Of a DNA stretch of 64,000 nucleotides, positions 1 to 8,611 are shown piece by piece. This DNA comes from Microbaculum marinisediminis. GTDB taxonomy: Bacteria; Pseudomonadota; Alphaproteobacteria; Rhizobiales; Tepidamorphaceae. The position numbers were made by a program, and so were the translations under genes. How positions within the stretch are numbered: position 1 is the stretch's first letter; each line of letters starts with the position of its first letter. Location of the stretch: the NCBI RefSeq assembly GCF_025397915.1, contig NZ_JALIDZ010000007.1, forward strand, positions 1 to 64,000, written 5' to 3'. Below the pieces are notes generated by a model. The model made no database searches and was not told the DNA's origin. It saw nothing but the letters and a program-made list of their open reading frames with translations.

Positions 1-69
1 CCAAGGTGCGGTCGCGAATCGACGTGGGAACGCATTCGCGACCGCAACGGCACCGACCGGACACGCGCC

Positions 70-861
70 ATGGACACCAGATCGACCGGGACGAGTGGCA
101 CGCGCGGGTCCGCGCCGGCGGGCGACGCCGCCATCGCGGTCGACCGGCTCACCAAGCGCTATGGCGAGGTCACCGCCGTCGACGGCATCTCGCTGACCAT
201 CGCGCCCGGCTCGGTGACCGGCCTGCTCGGCGGCAACGGCGCCGGCAAGACCACCACCATCGCCATGCTGATGGGCCTGGTGCTGCCGACCTCCGGCACG
301 GTGCGGGTGCTCGGCGTCGACATGCTGCGTGCCCGCCACCGGGTGCTGCACAGGATCAATTTCCAGAGCCCATATGTCGACATGCCGATGCGGCTGACGG
401 TGCGCCAGAACCTGACCGTGTTCGGCCGGCTCTACGGGCTCGATCGCCTGCGCGACCGGATCGCCGCGCTCGCCGAGGACCTGGATCTTTCGCACCTGCT
501 GGACCGGCCGTGCGGGCGCCTGTCGGCGGGCCAGAAGACGCGGGTCAGCCTCGCCAAGGCGCTGATAAACAAGCCGGAACTACTGCTCCTCGACGAGCCG
601 ACGGCTTCGCTCGATCCCGATACCGCCGACTGGGTGCGCGGCCATCTGGAGGGCTACCGCAAGCGCCGCGGCGCCACCATTCTGCTGGCCTCGCACAACA
701 TGCCGGAGGTCGAGCGCATGTGCGGCCGGGTGCTGATGATGAAGGCCGGCCGCATCGTCGACGACGGCGCCCCCGACGCGCTGGTCGCCCGCTACGGCCG
801 CGCGACGCTGGAGGATGTCTTCCTCGACGTCGCCCGCGGCACCGGGCTGGCGGCACAATGA
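70..861 (+). CDS. ABC-2 type exporter, ATP-binding subunit
   Basis: A 263-residue nucleotide-binding protein that should energise the membrane permease encoded just downstream. All ABC motifs are intact: Walker A GGNGAGKTT (about residues 54-62), Q-loop near Q99, signature LSAGQ (151-155), Walker B LLLLDEP (171-177) and H-loop SHN (H209). Length and motif spacing fit the ABC-2 (drug, polysaccharide or Nod-factor type) exporter family. The start at ATG 70 has no convincing ribosome-binding site and sits near the window edge, so an unrecognised upstream partner is possible. The first 20 residues are low-complexity, so a later start cannot be excluded. The substrate cannot be told from sequence. 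Confidence 0.9.
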   Translation: MDTRSTGTSGTRGSAPAGDAAIAVDRLTKRYGEVTAVDGISLTIAPGSVTGLLGGNGAGKTTTIAMLMGLVLPTSGTVRVLGVDMLRARHRVLHRINFQSPYVDMPMRLTVRQNLTVFGRLYGLDRLRDRIAALAEDLDLSHLLDRPCGRLSAGQKTRVSLAKALINKPELLLLDEPTASLDPDTADWVRGHLEGYRKRRGATILLASHNMPEVERMCGRVLMMKAGRIVDDGAPDALVARYGRATLEDVFLDVARGTGLAAQ

Positions 862-909
862 CCTGGAACCGGAACGTCCCGGGCACGGCCAAACGGTAGA
901 GAAGACATC

Positions 910-1749
910 ATGGACGCGTCCACCCGCCCGGATTTCGCCGCCCCGCCCTACCGGTCCGTCTCGCCGGCGCGCACCGGTGCCATGGTGCTGCGCTACCTCT
1001 ACCTGCTGAAAGGCTCGTGGCCGCGGGTCGTCGACCTGGTCTACTGGCCGACCGTGCAGATGCTGATGTGGGGCTTCCTGCAGCTCTATCTGTCTGACAA
1101 GTCGGGCTATTTCGCCCAGATCGGCGGCACCTTCATCGGCGCCATCCTGCTCTGGGACATCCTGTTCCGAAGCCAACTCGGCTTCTCCATCTCGTTCATG
1201 GAGGAGATGTGGTCGCGCAACATGGGCCATCTGATGGTGACGCCGCTGAGGCCGTCCGAGTTCGCCGCCGCGCTGATGGCCATGAGCGTGATCCGGCTGG
1301 CGATCGGCCTCGTCCCGGTGTCGATCATGGCGGTCGCCTTCTTCGGCTTCAATCTGTGGGGACTCGGGCTCGCCCTGGTGGCGTTCTTCGTCAACCTGTT
1401 CCTGACGAGCTGGGCCATTGGGCTTGCGGTATCGGGCCTGATCCTGCGCTACGGCCTGGGCGCGGAGGGGCTCGCCTGGTCGGCGACCTTCCTGCTCCTG
1501 CCGCTCACCGCCGTCTACTATCCGGTCAGCGTGCTGCCGGAATGGCTGCAATGGATATCGCTAGCGCTCGCGCCGACCTATGTGTTCGAGGGCATGCGGG
1601 CGCTGATGATCGACCACACCTTCCATGCCGGGATGATGGTCAAGGCGCTGGCGCTCAATCTGCTTTATTTCGGGCTCGGCTTCTTCGCGTTCCTGCGCCT
1701 GTTCGATGCGGGAAGACGCGCGGGCTCGATCCTGCAGCTCGGCGAGTGA
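910..1749 (+). CDS. ABC-2 type exporter, permease subunit
   Basis: A 279-residue integral membrane protein with about six hydrophobic segments, starting 48 bases after the ATPase gene and preceded by a purine-rich AGAGAAG. Size, topology and the conserved ABC-2 pattern near the C-terminal half (a long hydrophobic stretch followed by YYPVSVLPEWLQ) fit the ABC2_membrane family. It most likely forms a homodimer with two copies of the ATPase, pumping an unknown substrate outward. Alternatives within the family are drug, lipid or polysaccharide export. No neighbouring gene fixes the cargo. Confidence 0.88.
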   Translation: MDASTRPDFAAPPYRSVSPARTGAMVLRYLYLLKGSWPRVVDLVYWPTVQMLMWGFLQLYLSDKSGYFAQIGGTFIGAILLWDILFRSQLGFSISFMEEMWSRNMGHLMVTPLRPSEFAAALMAMSVIRLAIGLVPVSIMAVAFFGFNLWGLGLALVAFFVNLFLTSWAIGLAVSGLILRYGLGAEGLAWSATFLLLPLTAVYYPVSVLPEWLQWISLALAPTYVFEGMRALMIDHTFHAGMMVKALALNLLYFGLGFFAFLRLFDAGRRAGSILQLGE

Positions 1750-1819
1750 GCCCGGGGAGTGAGGACGCACCGGCAAGACCCGGCCGCGGGCGCTTCCGCG
1801 CGGGCCGCGCCGGAGCGGC

Positions 1820-1842
1820 GTTAACGTTTCGTTAGGGTTAAC
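1820..1842. promoter_or_regulatory. CtrA-like TTAA array upstream of phaZ
   Basis: In an AT-rich island of the 238-bp gap before phaZ there are two GTTAAC hexamers (1820-1825 and 1837-1842). The first TTAA and a following TTAG have the 7-base spacing of the alphaproteobacterial CtrA box (TTAA-N7-TTAA), with one mismatch. It is a candidate operator only. No -35/-10 pair is obvious beside it. Confidence 0.3.
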
Positions 1843-1987
1843 TGATCGTAAACACCACCAATGGCATACTTGCTATTCGCACCATCAAGGTCTAGCGTTT
1901 CGCACTGCACCTAAGAAATGGCATCAAAATAATGCGGGTGCGAAACGGGGCGAAACGCGGATCTATGATCGGGAGATCCGAACAGGT

Positions 1988-3307
1988 ATGTCGTATTACC
2001 AATGGTATGAACTGACGCACGCCGCGCTGTCGCCGGCACGCGCCGTAGCAGACGCCACCCGGCTCTACTACAAGAATCCGCTCAATCCCCTGACCCACAC
2101 CAGCATGGGTCGCGGCGTCGCCGCCATGATGGAGATGTTCGAGCGCGTCACCCGCCGCTACGGCAAGCCCGAATTCGGCATCGGAACGACGCTGATGGGC
2201 GGCATGCGCGTGCCCGTGCGCGAGGATATCGTCTGGGAACGGCCGTTTTGCCGGCTGATCCGCTTCACCAAGGCACTGCCGAGTGGCAAGGACCCCGGGC
2301 CGAAGCTTCTGATGGTCGCGCCGATGTCCGGCCACTACGCGACGCTGTTGCGCGGCACGGTCGAGGCGATGCTGCCCGACCATGACGTCTACATCACCGA
2401 CTGGATCGACGCGCGCATGGTGCCGATGGCCCAGGGCACCTTCGATCTCGACGACTACATCGACTACGTCCAGAACATGCTGCACGTGCTTGGCGGCGAC
2501 ACCCACGTGATGGCCGTGTGCCAGCCGTCGGTGCCGGTGCTGGCGGCGGTGGCGCTGATGGAGACGCGCAACGACCCCTACGCGCCGCTGACCATGACGC
2601 TGATGGGCGGCCCGATCGATACCCGCGTCAATCCGACCGCGGTGAACCGGCTCGCCGAGGAACGCGACCTCGAGTGGTTCCGGCGCAACGTCATCATGAA
2701 GGTGCCGTTCCCGCATCCCGGCGTGATGCGCGACGTCTATCCCGGCTTCCTGCAGCTCGGCGGCTTCATGAGCATGAATCTCGACCGCCACGTCGCCGCC
2801 CATCACGAGCTGTTCACCCACCTGATCGAGGGCGACGGCGATTCGGCTGAAAAACACCGCGATTTCTACGACGAATACCTGGCGGTGATGGATCTGACCG
2901 CGGAATTCTACCTGCAGACCGTCGATACCGTGTTCATCGAGCACTCGCTGCCGAAGGGCGAGATGGTCCATCGCGGTAATCCGGTCGACACCACCGCGAT
3001 CCGGAATACCGCGCTGATGACGGTCGAGGGCGAGAAGGACGACATTTCCGGCCTCGGCCAGACCGAGGCCGCACACAGGCTGTGCCCGTCAATCCCGGAC
3101 GAGAAGCGCGTGCACTACGTGCAGCCGAAGGTCGGCCATTACGGCGTCTTCAACGGCTCGCGGTTCCGCGCCGAGATCGCGCCGCGCATCGCCGACTTCA
3201 TCCGCTCCAACAACGGCATCGTCGTCAAGCGGGCGCCCGCGCCGAAGAAGATCGCGACGGCGAAATCCCGCGGCAACGGCAACGGCAAGGCCCGAACCGC
3301 CCAATAG
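1988..3307 (+). CDS. phaZ: intracellular polyhydroxyalkanoate depolymerase
   Basis: A 439-residue alpha/beta-hydrolase that degrades native intracellular polyhydroxybutyrate granules to mobilise stored carbon. It lacks the usual lipase box GxSxG and instead has VCQPS around residues 177-181. C178 is therefore in the position of the catalytic cysteine known from the Ralstonia PhaZ1-type intracellular depolymerases. The N-terminus (MSYYQWYELTHAALSPAR) and overall length are typical of this family. There is no signal peptide, as expected for a granule-associated cytoplasmic enzyme. The C-terminal 25 residues are a Lys/Gly/Asn-rich tail. The start is supported by a GGGAG motif about 13 bases upstream. 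It stands alone, with a possible CtrA-type site upstream. Confidence 0.93.
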   Translation: MSYYQWYELTHAALSPARAVADATRLYYKNPLNPLTHTSMGRGVAAMMEMFERVTRRYGKPEFGIGTTLMGGMRVPVREDIVWERPFCRLIRFTKALPSGKDPGPKLLMVAPMSGHYATLLRGTVEAMLPDHDVYITDWIDARMVPMAQGTFDLDDYIDYVQNMLHVLGGDTHVMAVCQPSVPVLAAVALMETRNDPYAPLTMTLMGGPIDTRVNPTAVNRLAEERDLEWFRRNVIMKVPFPHPGVMRDVYPGFLQLGGFMSMNLDRHVAAHHELFTHLIEGDGDSAEKHRDFYDEYLAVMDLTAEFYLQTVDTVFIEHSLPKGEMVHRGNPVDTTAIRNTALMTVEGEKDDISGLGQTEAAHRLCPSIPDEKRVHYVQPKVGHYGVFNGSRFRAEIAPRIADFIRSNNGIVVKRAPAPKKIATAKSRGNGNGKARTAQ

Positions 3308-3381
3308 CGGTTCCACGGCCGGGCTCCGGTCGTAACAGACAAAAATAAGCCAAGTAATATCAATTGTTTGCCGGTTTTTCA

Positions 3382-3408
3382 GGCGGTCCGATCTTGAATC
3401 GGACCGCC
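3382..3408. other. perfect 11-bp inverted repeat between phaZ and DUF2852 gene
   Basis: GGCGGTCCGAT and its exact complement are separated by CTTGA. No T-tract follows on either strand, so it is not a classic intrinsic terminator. It could be an mRNA 3'-end hairpin for phaZ or an operator for the next gene, whose GTG start lies 61 bases downstream. Confidence 0.55.
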
Positions 3409-3468
3409 GACCTTCCCACGTCGAAAAGGCACTTGGGATACTGAATTCCAACGCCTCTGGAGGGTCAC

Positions 3469-3885
3469 GTGAAAAACTTTCCGATCCGACCGGCCTGGTC
3501 GCCGCTCACCATTGCGCTGATGGTCATCGGTTTCATCGTCTGGTGGCCCCTCGGGCTCGCCATGCTCGCCTGGATCATCTGGGGCGACCGGATGATCGCC
3601 TGGTGGGACGAAAGCCAGCACCGCATGACGGTGCGCGGCTCGACCGGCAACGAGGCCTTCGAGGAGTATCGCCGCGCCGAGCTGGACCGGCTCGAGGCCG
3701 AACGCCAGCGCATCGAGAAGGAAGCCGTGGACTTCCAGGAATTCATGCGCGACCTTCGCAAGGCGCGCGACCGCGAGGAATTCGACCGGTTCATGGCCGA
3801 ACGCCGCGGCGCGGCCAAGAGCGGCGCGCCCAAGAAGGGCAAGCGGTCCGACTCGGCTCCCGACGCCGCCGGCGCGATGGCCTGA
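3469..3885 (+). CDS. DUF2852 family membrane protein
   Basis: A 138-residue protein of the DUF2852 family, which I recognise from the N-terminal pattern RPAWSPLTIALMVIGF followed by a WGDRM motif. Two hydrophobic stretches (about residues 12-40) are followed by a charged, probably helical and coiled cytoplasmic segment rich in Glu, Arg and Lys, and a basic tail. The function is unknown. The GTG start has a strong GGAGGG ribosome-binding site 5-6 bases upstream. It is monocistronic, with an intrinsic terminator just after it. Similar small proteins are widespread in Rhizobiales. Confidence 0.8.
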   Translation: MKNFPIRPAWSPLTIALMVIGFIVWWPLGLAMLAWIIWGDRMIAWWDESQHRMTVRGSTGNEAFEEYRRAELDRLEAERQRIEKEAVDFQEFMRDLRKARDREEFDRFMAERRGAAKSGAPKKGKRSDSAPDAAGAMA

Positions 3886-3936
3886 GCGAAACATCCCGTC
3901 CGACGGCCCGGCCGACGACCGGGATCTTCCACCGGA

Positions 3937-3977
3937 GGCCGGCGGCCCTGACGGGGCGCCGGCCTTGTTGCTTTCTT
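3937..3977 (+). terminator. intrinsic terminator after DUF2852 gene
   Basis: The stem GGCCGGCG/CGCCGGCC (3937-3944 and 3957-3964), with extra internal C/G pairing, is followed by the T-rich tract TTGTTGCTTTCTT. It lies about 50 bases after the stop codon. Confidence 0.75.
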
Positions 3978-4261
3978 GCACCGAAACGACGACCCGCCTA
4001 ACCCGGCAGCCGCTCGCGCGCGGCGGCCCCCGCGGTGGTCGTCGCCGCGAATCAGGGGCGAATCACCGGTGGATCGGCGGATCGGACACGGGCGGCGCGG
4101 CCGCCTTAAGTCTTAACAAATCCTTTCAATAGGTGACCGGAACTCCCTGTTTTCACGGCGATACCTCCGGCGTACCGAATTGGCGCTCAGCCGGCGTCGA
4201 TTTCATCGGGACTTCCGCCGGACCGGACGCTATATGAAATGGGTGGTCATCGGCGTCGGTC
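3978..4261. other. non-coding stretch, probable promoter region
   Basis: The gap from 3886 to 4261 has no gene. Apart from the terminator at its left side I see only a local AT-rich patch around 4107-4135 (CTTAAGTCTTAACAAATCC) that may carry the promoter of the metallopeptidase gene. No RNA gene is recognisable. Confidence 0.5.
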
Positions 4262-5011
4262 ATGCCTCAACGTCCTCGTATCATCGATCCCGTAGAGAGT
4301 TTCGACATCGTCATCGACGGGCAGGCGGTCCGCATCGCGATTCGTCGCTCGACGCGGGCGCGGCGCTACACGCTGAGGCTGTCGCACGCCACCGGCGAGC
4401 CGCTTCTGGTGATTCCGCCGCGCGGAAGCCTGCAGAGAGGCCTGGACTTCGCCCGGTCCCAGACCGATTGGTTGCGAGAGCGGCTGAAACGCATGCCCGG
4501 CCTTGTTCTCTTCGAGGATGGAGCGGAGATCCCCTTTCGCGGAAAACCGCACGTTTTGCGTCATACCGGGGCCTTGCGTGGCCTCGTGCAGGCGCAGGGG
4601 CGCGACGCGGAGACGGGGCTGACGGCGATTCGGGTGCCCGGCGAGATCGCGCATTTCCCCCGCCGCGTCACCGACTGGCTGAAGAAGGAGGCGCGCGCCG
4701 ACCTGGAGCCGGCGGTGTTTGCCCATGCCGCGCGGCTGCGGGTGAAGCCCAAGCGCATCGCCATCCGCGACCAGAGCTCGCGCTGGGGCTCGTGCTCGGC
4801 CAACGGCACGCTGTCGTTTTCCTGGCGGCTGATCCTTGCGCCGCCGCTGGTGCTTGACTATCTGGCGGCGCACGAGGTCACCCATCTCGTCGAAATGAAC
4901 CATTCGCCGCGATTCTGGCGAACGCTGGAACGCATCGCGCCGGAAACGCCCAAGGCGGAGGCCTGGCTGAAGGCCCACGGGGCGACCCTGTTTCGCTACG
5001 GGACGCGGTAA
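4262..5011 (+). CDS. YgjP-like (M48/SprT-type) zinc metallopeptidase
   Basis: A 249-residue cytoplasmic protein of the YgjP/DUF45 metallopeptidase group. The zinc site is HEVTH at residues 204-208 with a third ligand in EMNHSPRFW (H214). It is preceded by the family's WGSC motif (175-178) and the [16 protein letters not shown] stretch. The N-terminal half is the usual beta-rich extension. Members are predicted peptidases with no firmly assigned substrate. The ATG at 4262 has only a weak ribosome-binding site; the tRNA-Ala gene follows 77 bases downstream. Confidence 0.88.
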   Translation: MPQRPRIIDPVESFDIVIDGQAVRIAIRRSTRARRYTLRLSHATGEPLLVIPPRGSLQRGLDFARSQTDWLRERLKRMPGLVLFEDGAEIPFRGKPHVLRHTGALRGLVQAQGRDAETGLTAIRVPGEIAHFPRRVTDWLKKEARADLEPAVFAHAARLRVKPKRIAIRDQSSRWGSCSANGTLSFSWRLILAPPLVLDYLAAHEVTHLVEMNHSPRFWRTLERIAPETPKAEAWLKAHGATLFRYGTR

Positions 5012-5088
5012 TTTCGCCACGACGGCGCGCGGCTATTGCGTTCGGGTGGGGATTGTCTTAAACGACCTCGGCGCGGCGCGAACCCTTT

Positions 5089-5164
<76 letters not shown>

Positions 5165-5260
5165 TCCAACCCCTCAGATTGTTGGATGCCCCCCTTCCGC
5201 CGCGCCCTTTCTTTTCCTTCGCCTTCTTCCGGTAACGCGCCCCGTCACGGGTGACGCGCC

Positions 5261-6001
5261 TCAGGCGGCGTGGCCGAGCACGGCGCGGGCGAACTCGGGA
5301 TAGGGCCCGGCGATGTCGCGGGCGACGGTGCCGCGGATAAGCGCCAGCGTTTCCCTGTGGGGCAGCGGGGTTTGCGCCAGGTCGGCGGCCGCGTCGAAAT
5401 CGAAGCCGGTGTTGTCGCGGACCTCTTCCAGCGTATGGCCGGGATGGACGCTTTCCAGCGTGAACCGGCCCGCCGCGCGGTCGAAGCGCATGACGCACAG
5501 GTTCGTCACCAGCGCGTGGGGGCCGCCGGGACGGTGCACGTTGGCGGGGCTGACCCCCGGCGCGCTGATGAAATCGACCTTGGGCACGAACACCCGGCGG
5601 CTGTGCTCGGCGCGGAACAGGATGACGCGCGGTACCATGAAATAGAGATAGGCCGAGCCGAAGGCGCCGGACCAGCGCACGTCGAGTTCGGGATAGGCGC
5701 CGATGCCGGTCAGGTTGACGTTGGCCTGCCCGTCGATCTGGCCGCCGCTCAGGAAAAACGCGTCGATTCGGCCCTGGCCGGCACTGTCGAACAGGTCGAC
5801 GCCGCCGTCGGTGCGGAAATCGGGGTGGGTGGAGCCGATGATCGAGACGCGGGCGCCGGCTCTCGCGCGGGTCAGAAGCGCCGCCGAGCCGGGGATCGGC
5901 GACAAGACGCCGACGGCGATGTGGCCGCAGCCCTGAAGCTTGCGGGCGATCGCCGCGATCATGATCTCCTCGATCAGGATATCGCCCAATTGCGCCGCCA
6001 C
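5261..6001 (-). CDS. CoA-transferase family I, subunit B (beta-like)
   Basis: A 246-residue partner of the subunit A gene immediately upstream, together forming a glutaconate/3-oxoacid CoA-transferase-type heterodimer. The core GHIAVGVLSPIPGSAALL, GGVDLFDSAGQGRIDAFFL and TNLCVMRFD segments are typical of this superfamily. I chose the GTG at 6001, two bases after the subunit A stop, because it keeps the family's N-terminal helix. An ATG at 5962 with GAGGAG upstream is the alternative. I cannot find the usual catalytic glutamate in an E-N/S-G context. That recalls the IpdAB ring-hydrolase branch of the family, and subunit A also resembles IpdA. The reaction is therefore uncertain. Confidence 0.8.
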   Translation of the reverse strand: MAAQLGDILIEEIMIAAIARKLQGCGHIAVGVLSPIPGSAALLTRARAGARVSIIGSTHPDFRTDGGVDLFDSAGQGRIDAFFLSGGQIDGQANVNLTGIGAYPELDVRWSGAFGSAYLYFMVPRVILFRAEHSRRVFVPKVDFISAPGVSPANVHRPGGPHALVTNLCVMRFDRAAGRFTLESVHPGHTLEEVRDNTGFDFDAAADLAQTPLPHRETLALIRGTVARDIAGPYPEFARAVLGHAA

Positions 6002-6003
6002 GG

Positions 6004-6825
6004 CTATTCGGCCGCCACGGTTTCGCCGAACACGACCTCGCGCAGGTAGGTGGCCATGCCCTCGGGCGTGCGGGTGCGGTCGGCATAGGCGCGCCGGTGG
6101 CCGGTGTCGGCGGCGTAGCGGCCCGGCAGGTCCATCGGCCAGGCGCCGTTGGGCGCCGGCGCCAGGGCGGCGACGGAATGCCCGGGAATGAGCGCGGGCG
6201 CGCGCGTCTCGTCCAGCGCGAGGTTGTCGTCGACGATCTCCTCGGCGGTTGCCAGCGTCAGGACGGAGGCGTGCGCCAGGATCTTCAGCTCGTGCGCGCG
6301 CGAGATCCACAGATTGCCGAAGCGGTCGGCGAGCGGCACGTGCATCACCGCCACGTCCGGCCGGATGGCGGGGATCGCCACGATCGGGTCGTCGTCGGCG
6401 AAGGGATTGCCGATCACCTTGTAGTCGGGCCGGACGCCCAGCAGGTCGGAGCCGATCAGGCCGCGGATCGGCATGAACGGAATGCCCTTCTCGGCCGCCT
6501 GCAGGCCGGTATAGACGGCGGGACAGGTGGAATCGCGGATTTCGATCGCGCCGGCCTTCACCGCGCGGACGAACGCGTGCGCCGGGCCGAACTCGCCGAG
6601 CGACACCCCGGCTGTCTCGATTACCGAGACGCACCCGGCGCCGATCAGCATGTCGGCGAACTCGCCCGACGTAGGCACGGTGACGAGATGCAGGCCCCGG
6701 GCGTCGCGACGAACGAGCGCGCGGGCGATCTCCATCGGGATGCCGCTATCCTTGAAGACGGCGATCTTGGCCCCGTCCGGGACGAGCCGGACCAGCGCAT
6801 CGGCCGAAGTCAGGATCTGCGTCAT
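6004..6825 (-). CDS. CoA-transferase family I, subunit A (alpha-like)
   Basis: A 273-residue alpha-type subunit. Conserved features include VFKDSGIPMEIARALVRR near the N-terminus, the segment GAIEIRDSTCPAVYTGLQAA, and PFMPIRGLIGSDLL followed by DVAVMHVPLADRFGN. The latter pair resembles the actinobacterial IpdA subunit of the steroid-ring-opening hydrolase as much as true CoA-transferases. I started at ATG 6825 because the upstream in-frame extension is Pro/Arg-rich and unlike the family. It is translationally coupled to subunit B, with a 2-base gap. No substrate clue lies nearby; the gene is divergent from the HPF-cold-shock gene. Confidence 0.85.
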   Translation of the reverse strand: MTQILTSADALVRLVPDGAKIAVFKDSGIPMEIARALVRRDARGLHLVTVPTSGEFADMLIGAGCVSVIETAGVSLGEFGPAHAFVRAVKAGAIEIRDSTCPAVYTGLQAAEKGIPFMPIRGLIGSDLLGVRPDYKVIGNPFADDDPIVAIPAIRPDVAVMHVPLADRFGNLWISRAHELKILAHASVLTLATAEEIVDDNLALDETRAPALIPGHSVAALAPAPNGAWPMDLPGRYAADTGHRRAYADRTRTPEGMATYLREVVFGETVAAE

Positions 6826-7057
6826 GGGCTTCCCAGAACTCCCCGCGGGCGTCCCCCGGACTTTCCCGGACGTCCCGGGGGCGGGGCGGCAACCGCTTGC
6901 GGCGAAGGATAGCAACCCGCGCGGCGGCCGGGCAAACGCCGAATGTCGCACCACCTTTGCGCCGCCGCAGTCCGTGCTTAATCTAGGTCAATGCAGCGGC
7001 GAAACGGCCGCTGCGACGATAGTCCGGTGTATCAACGAATCGAAGTGAGGCGTCGCA

Positions 7058-7636
7058 ATGGAAACTCCCGTCGAAATCGCTTTCCGCAACATGGACCCCT
7101 CGGAATTCGTCGAAAAGCGCGTGCGTGAGCGGGTTGGCAGACTGGAGCAGTTCTACGACCGCATCACCAGTTGCCACGTGCAGATCGAGGCGCCGCACAA
7201 GCACCACACCAAGGGCAACCTCTACGAGATCCGCATCGAGGTGCGGGTGCCCGGCACCGAGCTCACCGTCAACAACAAGCCCGGCAACGTGCATGCGCAC
7301 GAGGACATCTATGTGGCGATCCGCGACGCCTTCGACGCGATGGAGCGCCAGCTCAAGAAGTGGAAGCAGAAGGCCAACGCCGACGTGAAGGTGCACGACG
7401 CGCCGCTGGCCGGCCGGATCGAGGAGCTTCATCCCGACCGCGACTTCGGCCAGATCGCCATGACCGACGGCCGGCTGGTCTATTTCCATCGCAACAGCGT
7501 CGTCGGCAACGGCTTCGATACGCTGTCGCTCGGCGATACGGTCGAGCTTGTGGTTCATTCCGGGGAGGGCGAGAAGGGCCCGCAGGCGAGCGCCGTGCGC
7601 CCCGTCGGCGGCCTCAAGTTCGTCGACAAGCCGTAA
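7058..7636 (+). CDS. HPF/RaiA-type ribosome-binding domain fused to a cold-shock domain
   Basis: A 192-residue two-domain protein. Residues 1 to about 105 have the hibernation-factor fold pattern (PVEIAFRNMDPSEFVEKRV...VNNKPGNVHAHEDIYVAIRDAFDAMERQLKKW). Residues about 118-185 are a cold-shock/S1-like OB fold (GRIEELHPDRDFGQIAM...LVYFHRNSV...LGDTVELVV), in which DFGQIAM and VYFHR replace RNP1 and RNP2. It is expected to bind the small ribosomal subunit and possibly mRNA, limiting translation under stress. It differs from the long-form HPF gene at 17.2-17.8 kb, which has a dimerisation domain instead. It is monocistronic, with GTGAGG ahead of the ATG. Confidence 0.85.
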   Translation: METPVEIAFRNMDPSEFVEKRVRERVGRLEQFYDRITSCHVQIEAPHKHHTKGNLYEIRIEVRVPGTELTVNNKPGNVHAHEDIYVAIRDAFDAMERQLKKWKQKANADVKVHDAPLAGRIEELHPDRDFGQIAMTDGRLVYFHRNSVVGNGFDTLSLGDTVELVVHSGEGEKGPQASAVRPVGGLKFVDKP

Positions 7637-7757
7637 GAGCAGCGGACCGCGGGGCTCGCGCGCCGGGTGGCGCGCGTGCGCCCGCTCATCTGCTCAAGAG
7701 CTGACCCGGTACCTGGGACTGGCTCGACCGGGTCGCCCGCTCATTCGGCCCACCTGC

Positions 7758-8324
7758 TTATTCGGCCCGCTTGCGGCCCGTCACCATGGCGCGAACCAGA
7801 TTCTCGCCATGCTCCCAGCTGGCGATCAGCACGCCGGCGATATGGGCGACAATCAGCACCAGCGTCGCGTTGACGGCGATCTCGTGCACTTCCTCGACCC
7901 ATTTCACGCCCCAGTAGGCATTGGTCGTCATCATGAAGCCGGTGCTGCAGATGATGGCGATCATGGTCAGCAGCGCCACCACCATCGCGCCGCCGGCCGG
8001 ATTGTGGCCGATGTAGCGCCTGGCGCGGAACGCCATGGTGTCGCGCAGATAGCCGAGCACCCGCGAGGGCCGGTAGACGAAATCGCTGAAGCGGGCATGG
8101 CGCGACCCGACCACGCCCCAGACCAGCCGGAAGGCGATCAGCGCGGCGATGCCGTAGCCGACATTGATGTGCAGCCGGTCCCACTCGTCGCCGCTGACAT
8201 AGGCGACGAGGACGCCGCCGACGAGGGTCCAGTGGAAGATCCTGACCAGCGGGTCCCAGACACGCACGTCGGCCGGCCGCGTTTCGCGGCCGACCTCGGT
8301 GCCCACTGCCGTGGCGTCGGACAT
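7758..8324 (-). CDS. cytochrome b561-family membrane cytochrome
   Basis: A 188-residue di-haem b-type cytochrome with four predicted membrane helices. Candidate haem ligands are the histidines in RIFHWTLV (helix 1), DRLHINVG (helix 2), EEVHEIAVNA (helix 3) and VAHIAGV (helix 4). It should carry electrons across the inner membrane, typically to a periplasmic or small soluble partner. Its ATG overlaps the stop of the preceding PepSY gene (ATGA), so the two are translationally coupled. Start MSDATAVG at 8324 is chosen for that overlap. The C-terminus is basic. Confidence 0.9.
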   Translation of the reverse strand: MSDATAVGTEVGRETRPADVRVWDPLVRIFHWTLVGGVLVAYVSGDEWDRLHINVGYGIAALIAFRLVWGVVGSRHARFSDFVYRPSRVLGYLRDTMAFRARRYIGHNPAGGAMVVALLTMIAIICSTGFMMTTNAYWGVKWVEEVHEIAVNATLVLIVAHIAGVLIASWEHGENLVRAMVTGRKRAE

Positions 8325-8611
8325 CAGTCGTCGTCCTTGGGCTGGACGACCGCACCGGTGACCGGGTGCAGGTAGAGCTCGGCCCGGGCGCCGTTCTTGT
8401 CGATGACCTTGAGCTCGTAGCAGCCGTCGTCCGCCTCGACCTTGCGGACCTCGTAGCCCATCTCGACGCCCTTGGCCTTCGCCGCGTCCATGCTCATCCA
8501 CTGGTCGCGCGGCGTGTTGCCGCAATCCGCGTCATCGCTGGCATAGGCCGGCGCGGCGGCGGCGCCGAGGATCGCGGACAGGGCCAGGGCTTTCAGGACA
8601 TTGCGCTTCAT
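8324..8611 (-). CDS. periplasmic PepSY-domain protein
   Basis: A 95-residue secreted protein. A signal peptide (MKRNVLKALALSAILGAAAAPAYA) is followed by a single PepSY-like unit containing GYEVRKVEADDGCYELKVIDKNGARAEL and the closing pattern YLHPVTGAVV. PepSY units are thought to inhibit or modulate partners in the envelope. The gene is coupled to the b561 gene, and the same architecture recurs in the divergent gene at 8751. GGAGAT precedes the ATG by 5 bases. Two cysteines in the mature part could form a disulfide. Confidence 0.85.
   Translation of the reverse strand: MKRNVLKALALSAILGAAAAPAYASDDADCGNTPRDQWMSMDAAKAKGVEMGYEVRKVEADDGCYELKVIDKNGARAELYLHPVTGAVVQPKDDD

Noticed and set aside
6002-6634. 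Apparent long single frame joining CoA-transferase subunit B to an upstream 200-residue segment
   Set aside because: The upstream part is an Arg/Gly/Ala-rich shadow of subunit A in another frame. No frameshift is needed, since A ends at 6004 and B starts at 6001.
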